Assembly: GCA_001557505.1 (NCBI GenBank)
Contig: LSAX01000001.1
Coordinates: 2,666,001-2,730,000 of the forward strand
Origin: Reticulascus tulasneorum
Lineage: Eukaryota > Ascomycota > Sordariomycetes > Glomerellales > Reticulascaceae
Length of the DNA stretch: 64,000 nt
Direction: 5' to 3'
Shown: positions 47,646-57,733 of the stretch, one piece after another
Numbering within the stretch: the stretch's first letter is position 1
Layout: every line of letters begins with the position of its first letter
The notes under the pieces: generated by a model
What the model saw: the letters and a program-made list of their open reading frames with translations, nothing else
What the model was told of the DNA's origin: nothing
Databases searched by the model: none
Position numbers and translations under genes: made by a program

Positions 47646-49847
47646 CTCGACCCTCTAGACTGTCAAATCGCAGAAAGATGGAAGCTGCAAGAATGACAGC
47701 CCCATGAGTTGTGTTTCTTGAGCGTAGTCTGGGGATAGAAGAGGAGAGAAGACATCATCTTTCTCGTCCCATCAGGCTGCCAAGTCAACGACTCCAAGAC
47801 TGGTAGGATCTGCGCCAACCTGTTCATTTACGAAATTCCCAGTTAGGTCCCACATCACAGTAGTACAAGTTCTCATCCAGCGTATGGGAGGCTGCTGGTA
47901 CAAGTGAGGCAGTGCGCTGCGGCGGCCCGGTGGCAATTGTGTTGGGGGCTGAATATGCAGCGGCGCCAACCGCAAGTTCTTGCTAACTAATGCTGGTAGT
48001 CCTAATAACGAGGTATCTTCCTGCTATAAATTGGTGGTTCATCTGCTCTGTAATTCGGCTTGACGCAGTCCGATCAAACTTCTGACAGTAAGGTACCCGA
48101 AGTGGCTGCTCAGCGCCACTATGGATGAAACGGTTATTGTCCTTCCAGGCTTCCCGCGCGATGTGAGATTCATCAGAGAAAGTTGGTCATGGTGCACCAG
48201 CACGCCTCCAATGTCTAGCTTTAACAGCAACTGCGGGGTGGTTTGTTGGAGGCCAACTAAGAATATGCATCGGTCGCATCTGAAAATAGCTTGCGTAACT
48301 CGGAAAGGAACGAAATCTCCATCTCCGTGGAGGTTTATATGGGGAGAAAGACCATCCTTGATAGGGATCCTATAACTAGCCATATCCCAGAGTATAAGAG
48401 GAAGGCTTCTGTTGGTGCTTAACCTGAAATCTTACTACGCAAGGCTGCCACGGGCAGTATACCATTGTTGGCGTGTTGCAGATTCCAAGAGGTTTCACAA
48501 GAAGCTTACGAATATATCATGGCAACCACTCCAGCAGCTGCACTCAACTGTGTTACCAACTTGCCTGCCGGGAAAGATGGCTGCTGCATGTCATTATGTT
48601 GAAAAAGCTGCCATATCTGCCAATGCCTGCATGCATCGAGAGACCCTTAATCCGGCCCGAGTCTTCATCTACGCAAGCAGATCGTGAAATCAGTGCCGCT
48701 TTAAACTTGTGACAAAAAGAAGAGAGTTAATTGGTAAGGTCTTAGTCGACTTTTGGTCGGAAAGATAGTATAGGAATATACTAATACCTACTATATGTTC
48801 ACAACAATATTCATTCCAATACCCACTACAATACTTACTGTAGTATTCAGCAATACTCACTACAATACTCACTGCTGCCTCGTTCTTAGGGTCGGTTGCA
48901 AAAGCGACGCTGGTTGGGGATCTCCTTGGTACGATCCTCATTAATGCGATCGTATAAGTAGAGAAGCAGCATGCTCGCGAATAAATAAGGTAGGGATGCT
49001 GTACTACGAGGATCTACCTTCCCGCAAAACTTTGGAAAGATCATCTATTCAGATTCTCTGCAAGTCATTTATGATAGAACAGCCGCTCGGGCTATCCATC
49101 CCGAATTGCTCCCGGCCGAGACGTAGTGTGTCGAATCACTGCCTCCGTTTCCATCATGGGTGATGACCTAGCGATAGTTGGTGCAAAGCTTCTGTCCTAT
49201 CACATAACAACCGACGTGGCTGGTCCAGAACATCTTTTGAATGTTTACCCCTTCAAGATGGTGGCTCGCCGTGGCACCCAGTGGATCGAGGCTGCGTTGC
49301 ACGACAGTAGCTCCTGCAAACAGGGGGTGGCCTTTCGAAGGATGCATCTTGTATCACAGCAGATATCCCATAGTGGAGGTTGTTGCAGTCAGTCGGCCTC
49401 GCTGAGGTTCTGCTACGGAACGGTGTGGGGCAACTGGTCCATTCGAATTTGTTGGCTTGTCAAATCTTCTTTGGTCGTTTTGCATTTCTATGAGGTGATG
49501 ATTTTTATCCCTTATCTCCGCTGCAGGATTGCGTGCCATCCAGGGTTGTTATCCGATCGGATGCGTCCTAGTACCAATATAATTGATACCGCTGCGGCTG
49601 TGATGGCATCTCACCGGCTGCACAATGCTGGCACCGAACAGCCAAGATGACAGCCATGTATTTCGGAGTATCTTGTACATGATTAGTAAGAAGAACATGG
49701 CGCCAAGTCAGATAACAAGCCGATGGCGGCCGAATTGTAGTCTGAACCGCCATGCTTTGGGCACAAGGTGCAGTCTGGACTCGGCGAGTTCATAAAGCCA
49801 TGAACCTCACACTGCTGAAGATGTGCTCCCTCTATGACAGAGGCATG
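47646..49847. other. 2.2-kb spacer upstream of DUF3176 gene and downstream of TRM5
   Basis: No supported gene. Overlapping short frames on both strands at 48039-48383 and a 174-codon frame at 49126-49650 have no recognisable domains. Contains a degenerate minisatellite of AATACTCAC units at ~48811-48873. Confidence 0.45.
48811..48873. repeat. AATACTCACTAC minisatellite, copy 1
   Basis: About five imperfect 11-13 bp units such as CAATACTCACTA, CAATACCCACTA and CAATACTTACTG. The same unit recurs at 57441-57543. Confidence 0.75.
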
Positions 49848-51500
49848 TTAGCTTTCGGTGGCAAAAGCAACCGAAGGCGGTAGACGAAAGCTGGCGCAGA
49901 ACATCCGCTTCTTCGGGGCAACATCCCGGACGTTGTGAATTGTGACTTCTCCGTCGTTTTGAGCATCTCCAACTCTGAAATCAATGCCGACTTCGTCAAA
50001 TATCCTCTGGCGTATGTCATCCAACGGCACATTGTCATCGCTCTTCAAGGAGAAGCAATGGGCATGAACCATCGGAAGCTTAGCGCTGGTGTGGGGCTCA
50101 AATAACTGCTCCTGTCCTTTATAAACGCCCCGGTAATGGTGTAAAAACGTGATAGCCGATGCTGGAAGGTTCATAACGAAATGGGAGATTGTAGGTGGGA
50201 TTGGTATTCGCGTGGGTTCCGGAGGAGGCAGAGATCTTTTGGTGTGTTTGGGTCTGAGCATTGCACACTCTCCACGAGTTGAGGCGTCGTAAACCAAACC
50301 AACAGCCTCTTGGATGAACTTACGGCCATCTGTGTTGAAAGGTCGAACATATTGAGAGACCTGATTTGTTAGCGCCTAGACTTGGTCCCTGAGCAATTCA
50401 GTTCGCACCTTGTTCTTTTCAATAGCTTGTTTGAGGTAACGATAGCTCTCTGGATTCATATCGTTGGCGAACACGAAGACCCCTTGCTTTCCAGCTGGCA
50501 CGGCGAATGGCCCAATGCCGGCCATTACATCACATACAACCTCTCCAGGCTTAAAGAGACTCGTAATTCTCGTATGCTCGCCTTCGAGTTTGCTATTCCA
50601 ATAGACTTTGGAGTAGTCGAAGTTGAATAAGCATTCGTTTTCTCTGACTTCCACATCCATGTCATCTGGACCTGCGAGAACCTCGTAACCGAAAGTTCTA
50701 AACTCAGACTCGTTACCAACATTGTCTACTTTATTTATCACTGTCCGAATGTTGGGATTCTTGTCGAGAATAACTTCAGCAATGATTTTCTTGTATGGTA
50801 GATAGTCTTCTCTAAGATTGAGATGCGCTGAGGCAGTTTTAGCTGCGTCGGACTTCAGATACAGAGGTGGAAGAGACTTACCGACATGTCCAGCAGTGTT
50901 GAAACCCGTAGGAATTTCGTTATGTAGTTCTTCAGGTATGATTGATGAGATGACATCCACTGCATCGGTTTGTGAGCCTCCAGTATCATTGCCGGCGTGC
51001 TCTGGCGAGTGAACCTACAATAACTCCAATAGTCGTAGTCGAGCCTTAGATCAAATGGTACTACGCTAAGCTCTTCAAGCCTCACTCCTTCCTGAAGAAC
51101 AGGACCCCAAGTAGCCGGAGCTGGCAGGCAGGTTAGCTACGGTCATGGAGCCCCGTCGTGAACTTATACATAGATCTTACCATCGGCTTTGATGCCAGGC
51201 TTGAGAAGAAGACATTTCTTGCCCTGAGTCACCGGGTCTGCATTGATAGGGTCGATGCGATCTAACTTGAAAATCTCTTTGCCCTTTGAGAGCTCCGTGC
51301 GGTACCTGGAGATGTTCTTGTGCTCTTCAACTGTTGCTGCTGCAAGGTTGAAGGTCCTTGAGAAGAGTGATCTGTCCAAGGTTGTGGCCGCGCGAGCTAG
51401 AGGCGCACGAAAAGTAATCATGTCACCCGCTTCACCGTTCTAGTATTGTGTAAGCCATTCTGCGCACGTTGATTTGCTTGTGGCTGTTACTTACAACCAT
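49848..51500 (-). CDS. TRM5: tRNA (guanine-37-N1)-methyltransferase Trm5
   Basis: Methylates G37 next to the anticodon in cytosolic and mitochondrial tRNAs, using S-adenosylmethionine; prevents frameshifting. Main exons: complement(join(49848..50360, 50409..50827, 50882..50959, 51019..51120, 51181..51439)). A 6-nt first coding exon at 51495-51500 (ATGGTT, then GTAAGT) gives MVNGEAGDM before [19 protein letters not shown], 458 aa; alternatively the start is ATG 51421 (450 aa). Conserved blocks are [56 protein letters not shown], the SAM site [14 protein letters not shown], and [13 protein letters not shown]. The 54-bp intron 50828-50881 is open in frame. Divergent from the ALKBH2-like gene 330 bp away. 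Confidence 0.93.
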
Positions 51501-51829
51501 CTCGAAAGTTATGTTGAGAAATATTTTTTGTGTTTGAATTGGTAAGGCTGAGAATTGTGTGGTATTTACAGGAGTAGTGCTGTGGCGCAGCCCGAGGCTG
51601 ATAATTTAGAAGGCCAGCCAGTGATGTCACTGACTTCGACCAATCTAAGCGTCATTCAAGCTGAGGATATCAAAACACCATGATTATTATATCTCTAACA
51701 TGAGTAAACTTGAGAGACAAAAGGAGTGACTTTAGTTCTCAATGTTCGAAGTTGGCCCACGATAGAGTTTACTTTGGTCTGATCACTTCACTAACACGAA
51801 CAATATTCATTGCCGCAGACCCATGCAAA
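51501..51829. promoter_or_regulatory. Shared divergent promoter, TRM5 / ALKBH2-like
   Basis: The 329-bp gap must hold both promoters. It is AT-rich in the middle with no repeated motif that I can name. Confidence 0.55.
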
Positions 51830-52889
51830 ATGGCGAAGAGAACGTTGGATTCATTCTTCACCCCGTCCGCAAAGAAGCAACGTAATGACAGAGCTGACGA
51901 TGCGCCTGTGAGAGAAATACCACAATATTTATACAGTGCCAGCAAGCTAACGCATTCATCAGACTGGGCAGTCTACTCACCTCGCGTATCCATATCCAAT
52001 ACCACACTTGCCAGCTTCTGTAAGTAAGGAGCTGGAGTCGCTGCCGGCAAGACCAGGGAAAGAAACGAATGACCAGCCTGACCTTGATCTACTCTATTTT
52101 GAGCCGTATATTCCTGGTTATTTAGCAAAGAACTTATTTGAGTTTCTGCGCTCTGAACTGCCCTTCTATCGGGTTGAGTACATGATCAAGAGAGGAGGCA
52201 TTGAAACGCAGATCCGGACACCAAGGTCAAGTGAACCTGGAAAAGCTTTCGCCTCACTGCTGCTAACTCTTACCAGATACACTACCGTCTTTGGAGTGGA
52301 TGAGACGTCCCGCTTCGAGGAGGATGGGTCGGTCGTCGACCGAAAGTCCGGGTTCAAGGCTGTCGACAAGCACTACGAAAAGTACACGCCTCGACCGATC
52401 CCGAAATGTCTTGATGATCTTCGCCGCTCCACAGAGGCAGCTACAAGCTGCCAGTTTAACTTTTGCTTGGTGAACTATTATGCTTCCGGTTCGGACAGCA
52501 TCTCTTTCCACAGCGATGATGAAAAATTCCTCGGATCCGACCCTGCCATCGCGTCTTTCTCATTGGGAGCCAATAGGGATTTCCTGATGAAGCACAAGCC
52601 AATCGCGCCAGATAATCAGGTTCCAAGTCAGCCAACACCCAAGCCGCTCAAGCTCTCTCTGGGCAGCGGTCATATGATTCTCATGCGAGGACGCACGCAA
52701 GCCAACTGGCTACACTCGATCCCCAAGAGAAGTGGCAAGAACCAAGAAGATGGAGGCAGGATTAACATAACCTTCAGAAGAGCGATGGTCAAGGGCGGGA
52801 CTGAGAACTATTATAACTATAACGTTGGAACCGGCCCAGTATATCAGTGGGATAAAGTGGCACGAGAAATGAAGATACAAAATCGATAA
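51830..52889 (+). CDS. AlkB-family DNA repair dioxygenase (ALKBH2-like)
   Basis: 2-oxoglutarate/Fe(II) enzyme that oxidatively removes methyl or etheno lesions from bases such as 1-methyladenine and 3-methylcytosine. Model: join(51830..51907, 51963..52225, 52277..52889), 317 aa; introns of 55 and 51 bp. Both have GCTAAC branch sites; the second is open in frame and its removal restores IETQIRTPRYTTVFGVDETSRF. Metal ligands are His192-x-Asp194 (SFHSDDE) and His260 (NWLHSIPKR); the 2-oxoglutarate arginines are in RINITFRR. The nucleotide-recognition lid includes the YEKYTPRPIPKCL region. The N-terminus MAKRTLDSFFTP resembles a PCNA-binding PIP box lacking the Gln. Convergent with NUS1, with only 56 bp between stops. 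Likely nuclear. Confidence 0.92.
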
Positions 52890-52945
52890 GGGTATGTCTA
52901 AGGTTACATGGACCGAAACCATGAAGCACGAAAAGCTAGAGGGCT

Positions 52946-54045
52946 CTATCTCCCGACTCGCATTTGTGCACCAGCAAAGTTCCGCAAGGCTCGTAAAAAC
53001 ACCTGATACCCAACTCCTTGGCTGTCCTTCAAACAGAATATCTCCGTGAGGCGAATCGGCCACGGCGGGTATCCGTCCAGCTCAACGTGCGGTCCAAAGA
53101 CGATTAGAAGGTCGGGTTCCGGCATGATGCCCTCGGAAAGTTCGGCATCTATCAGATCCATGCCAATATCTCGCGGAGAGATCTTAGCTTTCTGGGACAT
53201 CTCGGCCAAGGTCCTGGTAAGATCAACCATCGAGTCCCGGCCATCTTCAGCAGATATGAACAGAATTTGCAAGTGCCCTTGGTCTACCTGGGCAAAGTCC
53301 CCAACCGCAGGCGACTCCTGGGTTTCATCTGCATGTGGCTTCGTGATCGTGAGGGCTGGTTGATGGCTTCCGAAGTACGATCGGAACTTTTGGTTTATTG
53401 TTTGGTGAACATGTGGCAGATATCGCTTAAACAGTCCTAGCCAAAAGTTAGTGGGGATCGCACCTCTCATTGCGGCATGTCTCACCAGTTTTCTCGTACA
53501 CGGTCAACATAGGTATCTCGGCACAGGCGCACCACACGGCAATTTCTGCTGCTTCGTTGACGAGTCTCTCGAGCTCTGCTCCATGCCTCCCACCACCTTC
53601 CAGCTTGAGTATCACGCTCAGGTGTCGCGGTTTCTTCTTCAGACCTGTCACGTCCTTCTTAATATAGGCCGGCGTTCGGTGGTGGTAGAACATGATGGAC
53701 GATATCCGGTAACACACTGTGTGCCACGCCTGTCTTATCCTAATGTAAAGGGAGAATATGATGTGCATAACCGTATATATTAGGAGATGGAGCTTGTTTC
53801 GGAGAGCACGTCTGACACCGAATCGGCCTTTGCTCTGCTCCTCTGTCTCCTCCCATTTTCGTGTTTCTTCTGGCTGTGGTTCCGGTAAATAAGGCTTGGA
53901 AGAGTCAGTCGCAGCCACTTCATGGAAGGGTAATTAGCTGGATACACACAGTAATAAGCTTCCTTCTGTCTTGGTCGGTCATGAGTCGGCCACTGTCCAT
54001 GTCATCAGCCCTGTAGACCTGTCTATCTCGGATATTCAGCGCCAT
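52946..54045 (-). CDS. NUS1: NUS1-type subunit of cis-prenyltransferase (dehydrodolichyl diphosphate synthase complex)
   Basis: Non-catalytic partner of the Rer2/Srt1-type cis-prenyltransferase at the ER membrane, needed for dolichol synthesis and hence protein glycosylation. Model: complement(join(52946..53436, 53486..53894, 53950..54045)), 331 aa; introns of 49 and 55 bp. The first exon encodes MALNIRDRQVYRADDMDSG and so on to KLIT and joins PYLPEPQ, which supplies the missing ATG. A membrane segment LLIYTVMHIIFSLYI lies near residue 80. The UPP-synthase-like fold includes KKPRHLSVILKLE, WCACAEIPMLTVYEKTG and DLLIVFGPHVELDGYPPWPIRLTEIF. The C-terminus GAQMRVGR keeps the RxG motif typical of NUS1/NgBR. 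Divergent from COG6. Confidence 0.92.
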
Positions 54046-54622
54046 GGTGCAGGTTCCTGGCAAGCTCGCTTTAGGAAATAGGAAAGGGAACGCTTGGCTC
54101 CAACGGGTAAGAAGTATGCTTGAGCAGGCGCTCCAGGTATATATGCCACGTCTGGTTGTGCTAGAAATTCGCCATGTAGTCTTGGCAGGATGACGACGGC
54201 TGCACGAAAGATGTTGAAGCTGAGCCTTGGAGCGACCAATTCATAACATGACATTGGCCAAGTGGGTGGATTCGAGGTGTGGCTGCGCCGCAAGGTACCT
54301 CGTAATCCACTGGAGCTCACTGTGGCTTAGCTTTGGTGGGGCAGCAGATCCCGCTTCCAATTAACTGAGTAGTGCAAAGTACCCCTGTAATTAGAGCGTT
54401 GACCATCGAGGTGGCACCTACCTGTCAGTGCTGGGACGTCTGGGGAACTCGACTCGCTCCGTCCATCAAGTCCTCGAATCCGGCGTTTCGAAAACGCGTA
54501 TCCGATACAGCTGCGCAAACCAACCAATACATCAGAGAACTTATACTGCAGCTTCACCATTTGCCCTAATACCACGTATGTAGTGGCCGCGCAATTGCCA
54601 GAGCCCTCCCTCGACCGCGATC
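54046..54622. promoter_or_regulatory. Shared divergent promoter, NUS1 / COG6
   Basis: 577 bp between divergent starts; only short meaningless frames. No named motif seen. Confidence 0.55.
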
Positions 54623-57226
54623 ATGGAGCGGGCTGGGTCTGGAGCGAAGACCCTCTTCCCCAAGGGACCCAGCTTCTCCTTGGAGGACTTCTCGAATAAG
54701 GACTTTATTGTCCGCGACTTCGTTGATACTCTTGCGGAGAGTGCGGTCCCCGTCAACCGTCGGTCTGGGCCAATCCAGCCGGCTTTCGATCCAAAACCCT
54801 TGATCCGCACGTTTGAAAGTAAGCTCGGCGACCAAGTCTTAGGAGTGCCTTTCAGCTAACAGTCCACTACAGACTCCCTTTCACAGCTTGCGTCTCTTTC
54901 CGAAGATCTGCAGGAGAAAGAATCGGATCTCCTCTCGCAAGTCCGACGAGCCGAAATCCAACATGACCAGACTCTTGATACGCTCGGGCGAAAACTCGAC
55001 CAGTCGATGGCATCATTCGAAGCGCTCGATCTCTCGCTGAACAACCCAAACAGCAGCGATGGATTCGAGAGAAGCGGCAGGCAGGATGAAGGTGGAAACA
55101 TCGCCGTCCAGATAGGAGAAAGGCTGGAGGAGCTCGACAGGAAACGAAGGCGGGCCCAAGATGCAACTTTTCTGATACAATGCTGGCTCGAGGTCTGCGA
55201 GACGGGACAGCTCACCTCCTTACAAGAGATACAAAGACAGGGGGGACCGGATGCTAAAGTTCGGAGTGCGGTCATTGCCCGTCAATTGATGCGCATAAGT
55301 CAACGACTTGATCCCTCGTCGTGGGGCCAGACAAACGGGTTTCGAGGGAACGGGATTACGAACGGGGTTAAAGGAGTAAACAGAACACACAACACTAGGG
55401 AAGTGCTTGAGAAATTCAGCGAGACGCTTGAACAAGATCTACTAAAGCAGTTCAACAATAGCTATCGCCGGCAGAATTTCGACGACATGATGGAATGCTC
55501 TAAAGTCTTGCATGACTTCAATGGCGGCGCGAGTGTTATTGCCGTGTTTGTCAACCAGCATCAATTCTTCATCGACAGAGACCAGCTCAACATGGACGAA
55601 GTCACGACGGACGGCGAGACCTGGGAACAGCTCGCAGATCCAGATTCTGATCCCCCAGGCGTTGAACCAAGTTTGCAGTCTCTTGTCGACGAAGTCAGGA
55701 TCATCATGCAGGAGGAGTCTTTTATCATCAAAAGGGCGTTTCCTTATTACGAGACTGTTCTGATCAAGTTCATCCAGAGGATATTCCAACAGTCGATTCA
55801 ACAAAGGCTGGAGCTAGTCTTGGACAAGGCTAACACCATCTCGTCACTTGCATTTTTGAGATCATTGCATTCTTCGAGAGCTTATATCAGTGCACTCATC
55901 GAGGATCTCAAATCCCACGGCCTTACGGAGCATCCCGAGCCCGCCTCAGCCCAGATCTCGCAGACCTTGGATCAGCAGATAGAAGAATTGTTTGTGCCGT
56001 ACCTGGTGGGAAATTCGTACATCGACCGGGAGAAGAAGAGCCTCGAAGAGACTTACAACTCGTTGCTTTTCAAGTTCACAATATATCATTCAAGGCGGAA
56101 GAAGGCGCCAACTGGATTCATGGCCTCCCTTGCACAGCAAGGCACCCAGATTATTTCTTCAGCAAAGGACGCCTACCTTGAAAGACTCGAATCCTCTGAG
56201 TTGACTCCCACACAGAAGGCTATGATGCTAAAGGTGGCCGGGCTTCAAGATACGAAAGATAACAAGAATGAAGTTGAGGTTTCTGAGGAAGACGGCGTTC
56301 TCAGCATCGCGAACGCGAAGAGAATGATGAAGTGGTTAGCAGAGAGCGTTCGGAGAACTCTCGAGCTCGGCGCTCCCAGTGACACACCAAAGGATGTGAA
56401 TATTCTTCTAAACCTTTTGCTCTCGACGATGGGGCAAGTCTATGTCGAGACTGCTCTCGATGCTGCTCTCGACCAAGCTACATCTCAAGAGAACTCCAAG
56501 ACGGAACCAGACTTCACCTACCTACCGTCCATCCGCCCAGCGGTAACCATCACGAGCATCATGGATAGGTTCATTACCACAGTTCTCATCAAACTTGCCG
56601 AGTCCAACACAACAGTCAGGCGAAATATGTCATCGCAAACCAAGACCGCGATGGAGGGGATCGAGAAGAAAACCAACAACATCATAAAGAGCACCATTGA
56701 TGCCACTACTAATTGGGTTACCAGGTCCCTCGCGGGACAGAAGAAATTTGATTTCCGGCCCAAAGATGGCGAGCTCGACTCTTTCCAAACATCAACGTGC
56801 CTTGTCATAGGTACCTTTCTGAGCCGTGTGTCAACAGCCGCCTCCCAAGCCGTGGACGGCCAAAACGTCGAAGTCTTCAGCAGCGAGCTCGCACTGGCCA
56901 TTATCAAGCTTCTCTTCGACCACTTCAAGAAGTTCAACGTCAACGCCACTGGTGGCTTGATGGTCACCCAGGATATCGCGAAGTACGTGTCAACGCTAAA
57001 AGCCTGGCCGTTGACGAAGGAGGTCGAGGGGAGCGTGGAGCTCCTCACCGAGGTTGGGTCACTGTTTATCGTCGGACCGGAAGCATTGCGGGAAAAGTCG
57101 CGGAACCTGGCATCGGGACCGTCCGGTATGGGCAAGAAGCTGTCGAAGGCGGATTTCAGGGCGTTTGTGCAAAAGAGGGACGACGCTGGGAGTGTGGGTA
57201 TACAGAGCGTGCTTGCCGGCCTATGA
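54623..57226 (+). CDS. COG6: Conserved oligomeric Golgi complex subunit 6
   Basis: Subunit of the eight-member COG tether, lobe B, which captures vesicles in retrograde intra-Golgi transport and keeps glycosyltransferases in place. Model: join(54623..54818, 54873..57226), 849 aa; 54-bp intron 54819-54872 in phase 1 joins LIRTFE-N-SLSQLASLSEDLQ. Residues ~60-170 form the coiled-coil start (EDLQEKESDLLSQVRRAEIQHDQTLDTLGRKL; RKRRRAQDATFLIQCWLEV). The rest is helical CATCHR-like sequence with FNNSYRRQNFDDMMECSKVLHDFNGGASVI and FITTVLIKLAESNTTVRRNMSS. It is somewhat longer than yeast COG6, with a variable glycine/asparagine-rich insertion near GFRGNGITNGVKG. The C-terminus ...FRAFVQKRDDAGSVGIQSVLAGL is intact. 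Confidence 0.92.
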
Positions 57227-57733
57227 TGGAATGTGGAAAACAGACATTTTGTAGTTATCGGTGCGCATATGATGATTCGTCACTGCAATATGATACCATT
57301 TCTGTAGCTACGTCTCATGCGAGATAATCAATTGCCGCTTTCACCCATCTCGCCTCATTCCATTCTCTGCACTGCGTTTGAGACCTCGGGGTCATCCAGA
57401 ATGGTTACCGCATCGATTCCCGAACGTCTGTTTAGTTTTACTAGATACTCACGAGAAGACTCACTAGAACACCCATTGGAATATTCGTTTCAATACTCAC
57501 TTGAATACCACGACAATACTCACTGCAAATACTCACTACATTATTTCCTTGATTAACTACTTGAATATACAGCTCAAGTTTAAGTTGAGAAGACTTTGCT
57601 GTATACGTAGTACTCGGTAAGACAGCGTCAAACGCAACGAGAGAAGCACATCGTATTGATTACTTGTTCTCGTCTAGGCCATCTGTGCTGGAAAAGATTG
57701 GAATAATGTGGTAAAGGCGTCCAGACGGGTAAG
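57227..57733. other. Convergent spacer, COG6 / chitinase
   Basis: 507 bp between stops. Holds the second copy of the AATACTCAC minisatellite (57441-57543). Confidence 0.5.
57441..57543. repeat. AATACTCAC minisatellite, copy 2
   Basis: Six to seven degenerate units (AGATACTCACGA, CAATACTCACTT, CAATACTCACTG, AAATACTCACTA), same orientation as the array at 48811-48873. Confidence 0.75.

Noticed and set aside
48039..48383. Overlapping open frames on both strands upstream of the DUF3176 gene
   Set aside because: Both strands open over the same 260 bp is expected from codon-bias shadows; neither resembles a known protein.
49126..49650. 174-codon plus-strand frame downstream of TRM5
   Set aside because: No domain, no repeat of family motifs, and no promoter or splice context in support.
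51908..52057. Alternative intron in the ALKBH2-like gene using GTAAGTAAG at 52019
   Set aside because: The donor is strong, but acceptors are too near or destroy the LPARPGKETNDQPDLDLLYFEPYIP block; the intron 51908-51962 fits frame, branch site and family sequence better.
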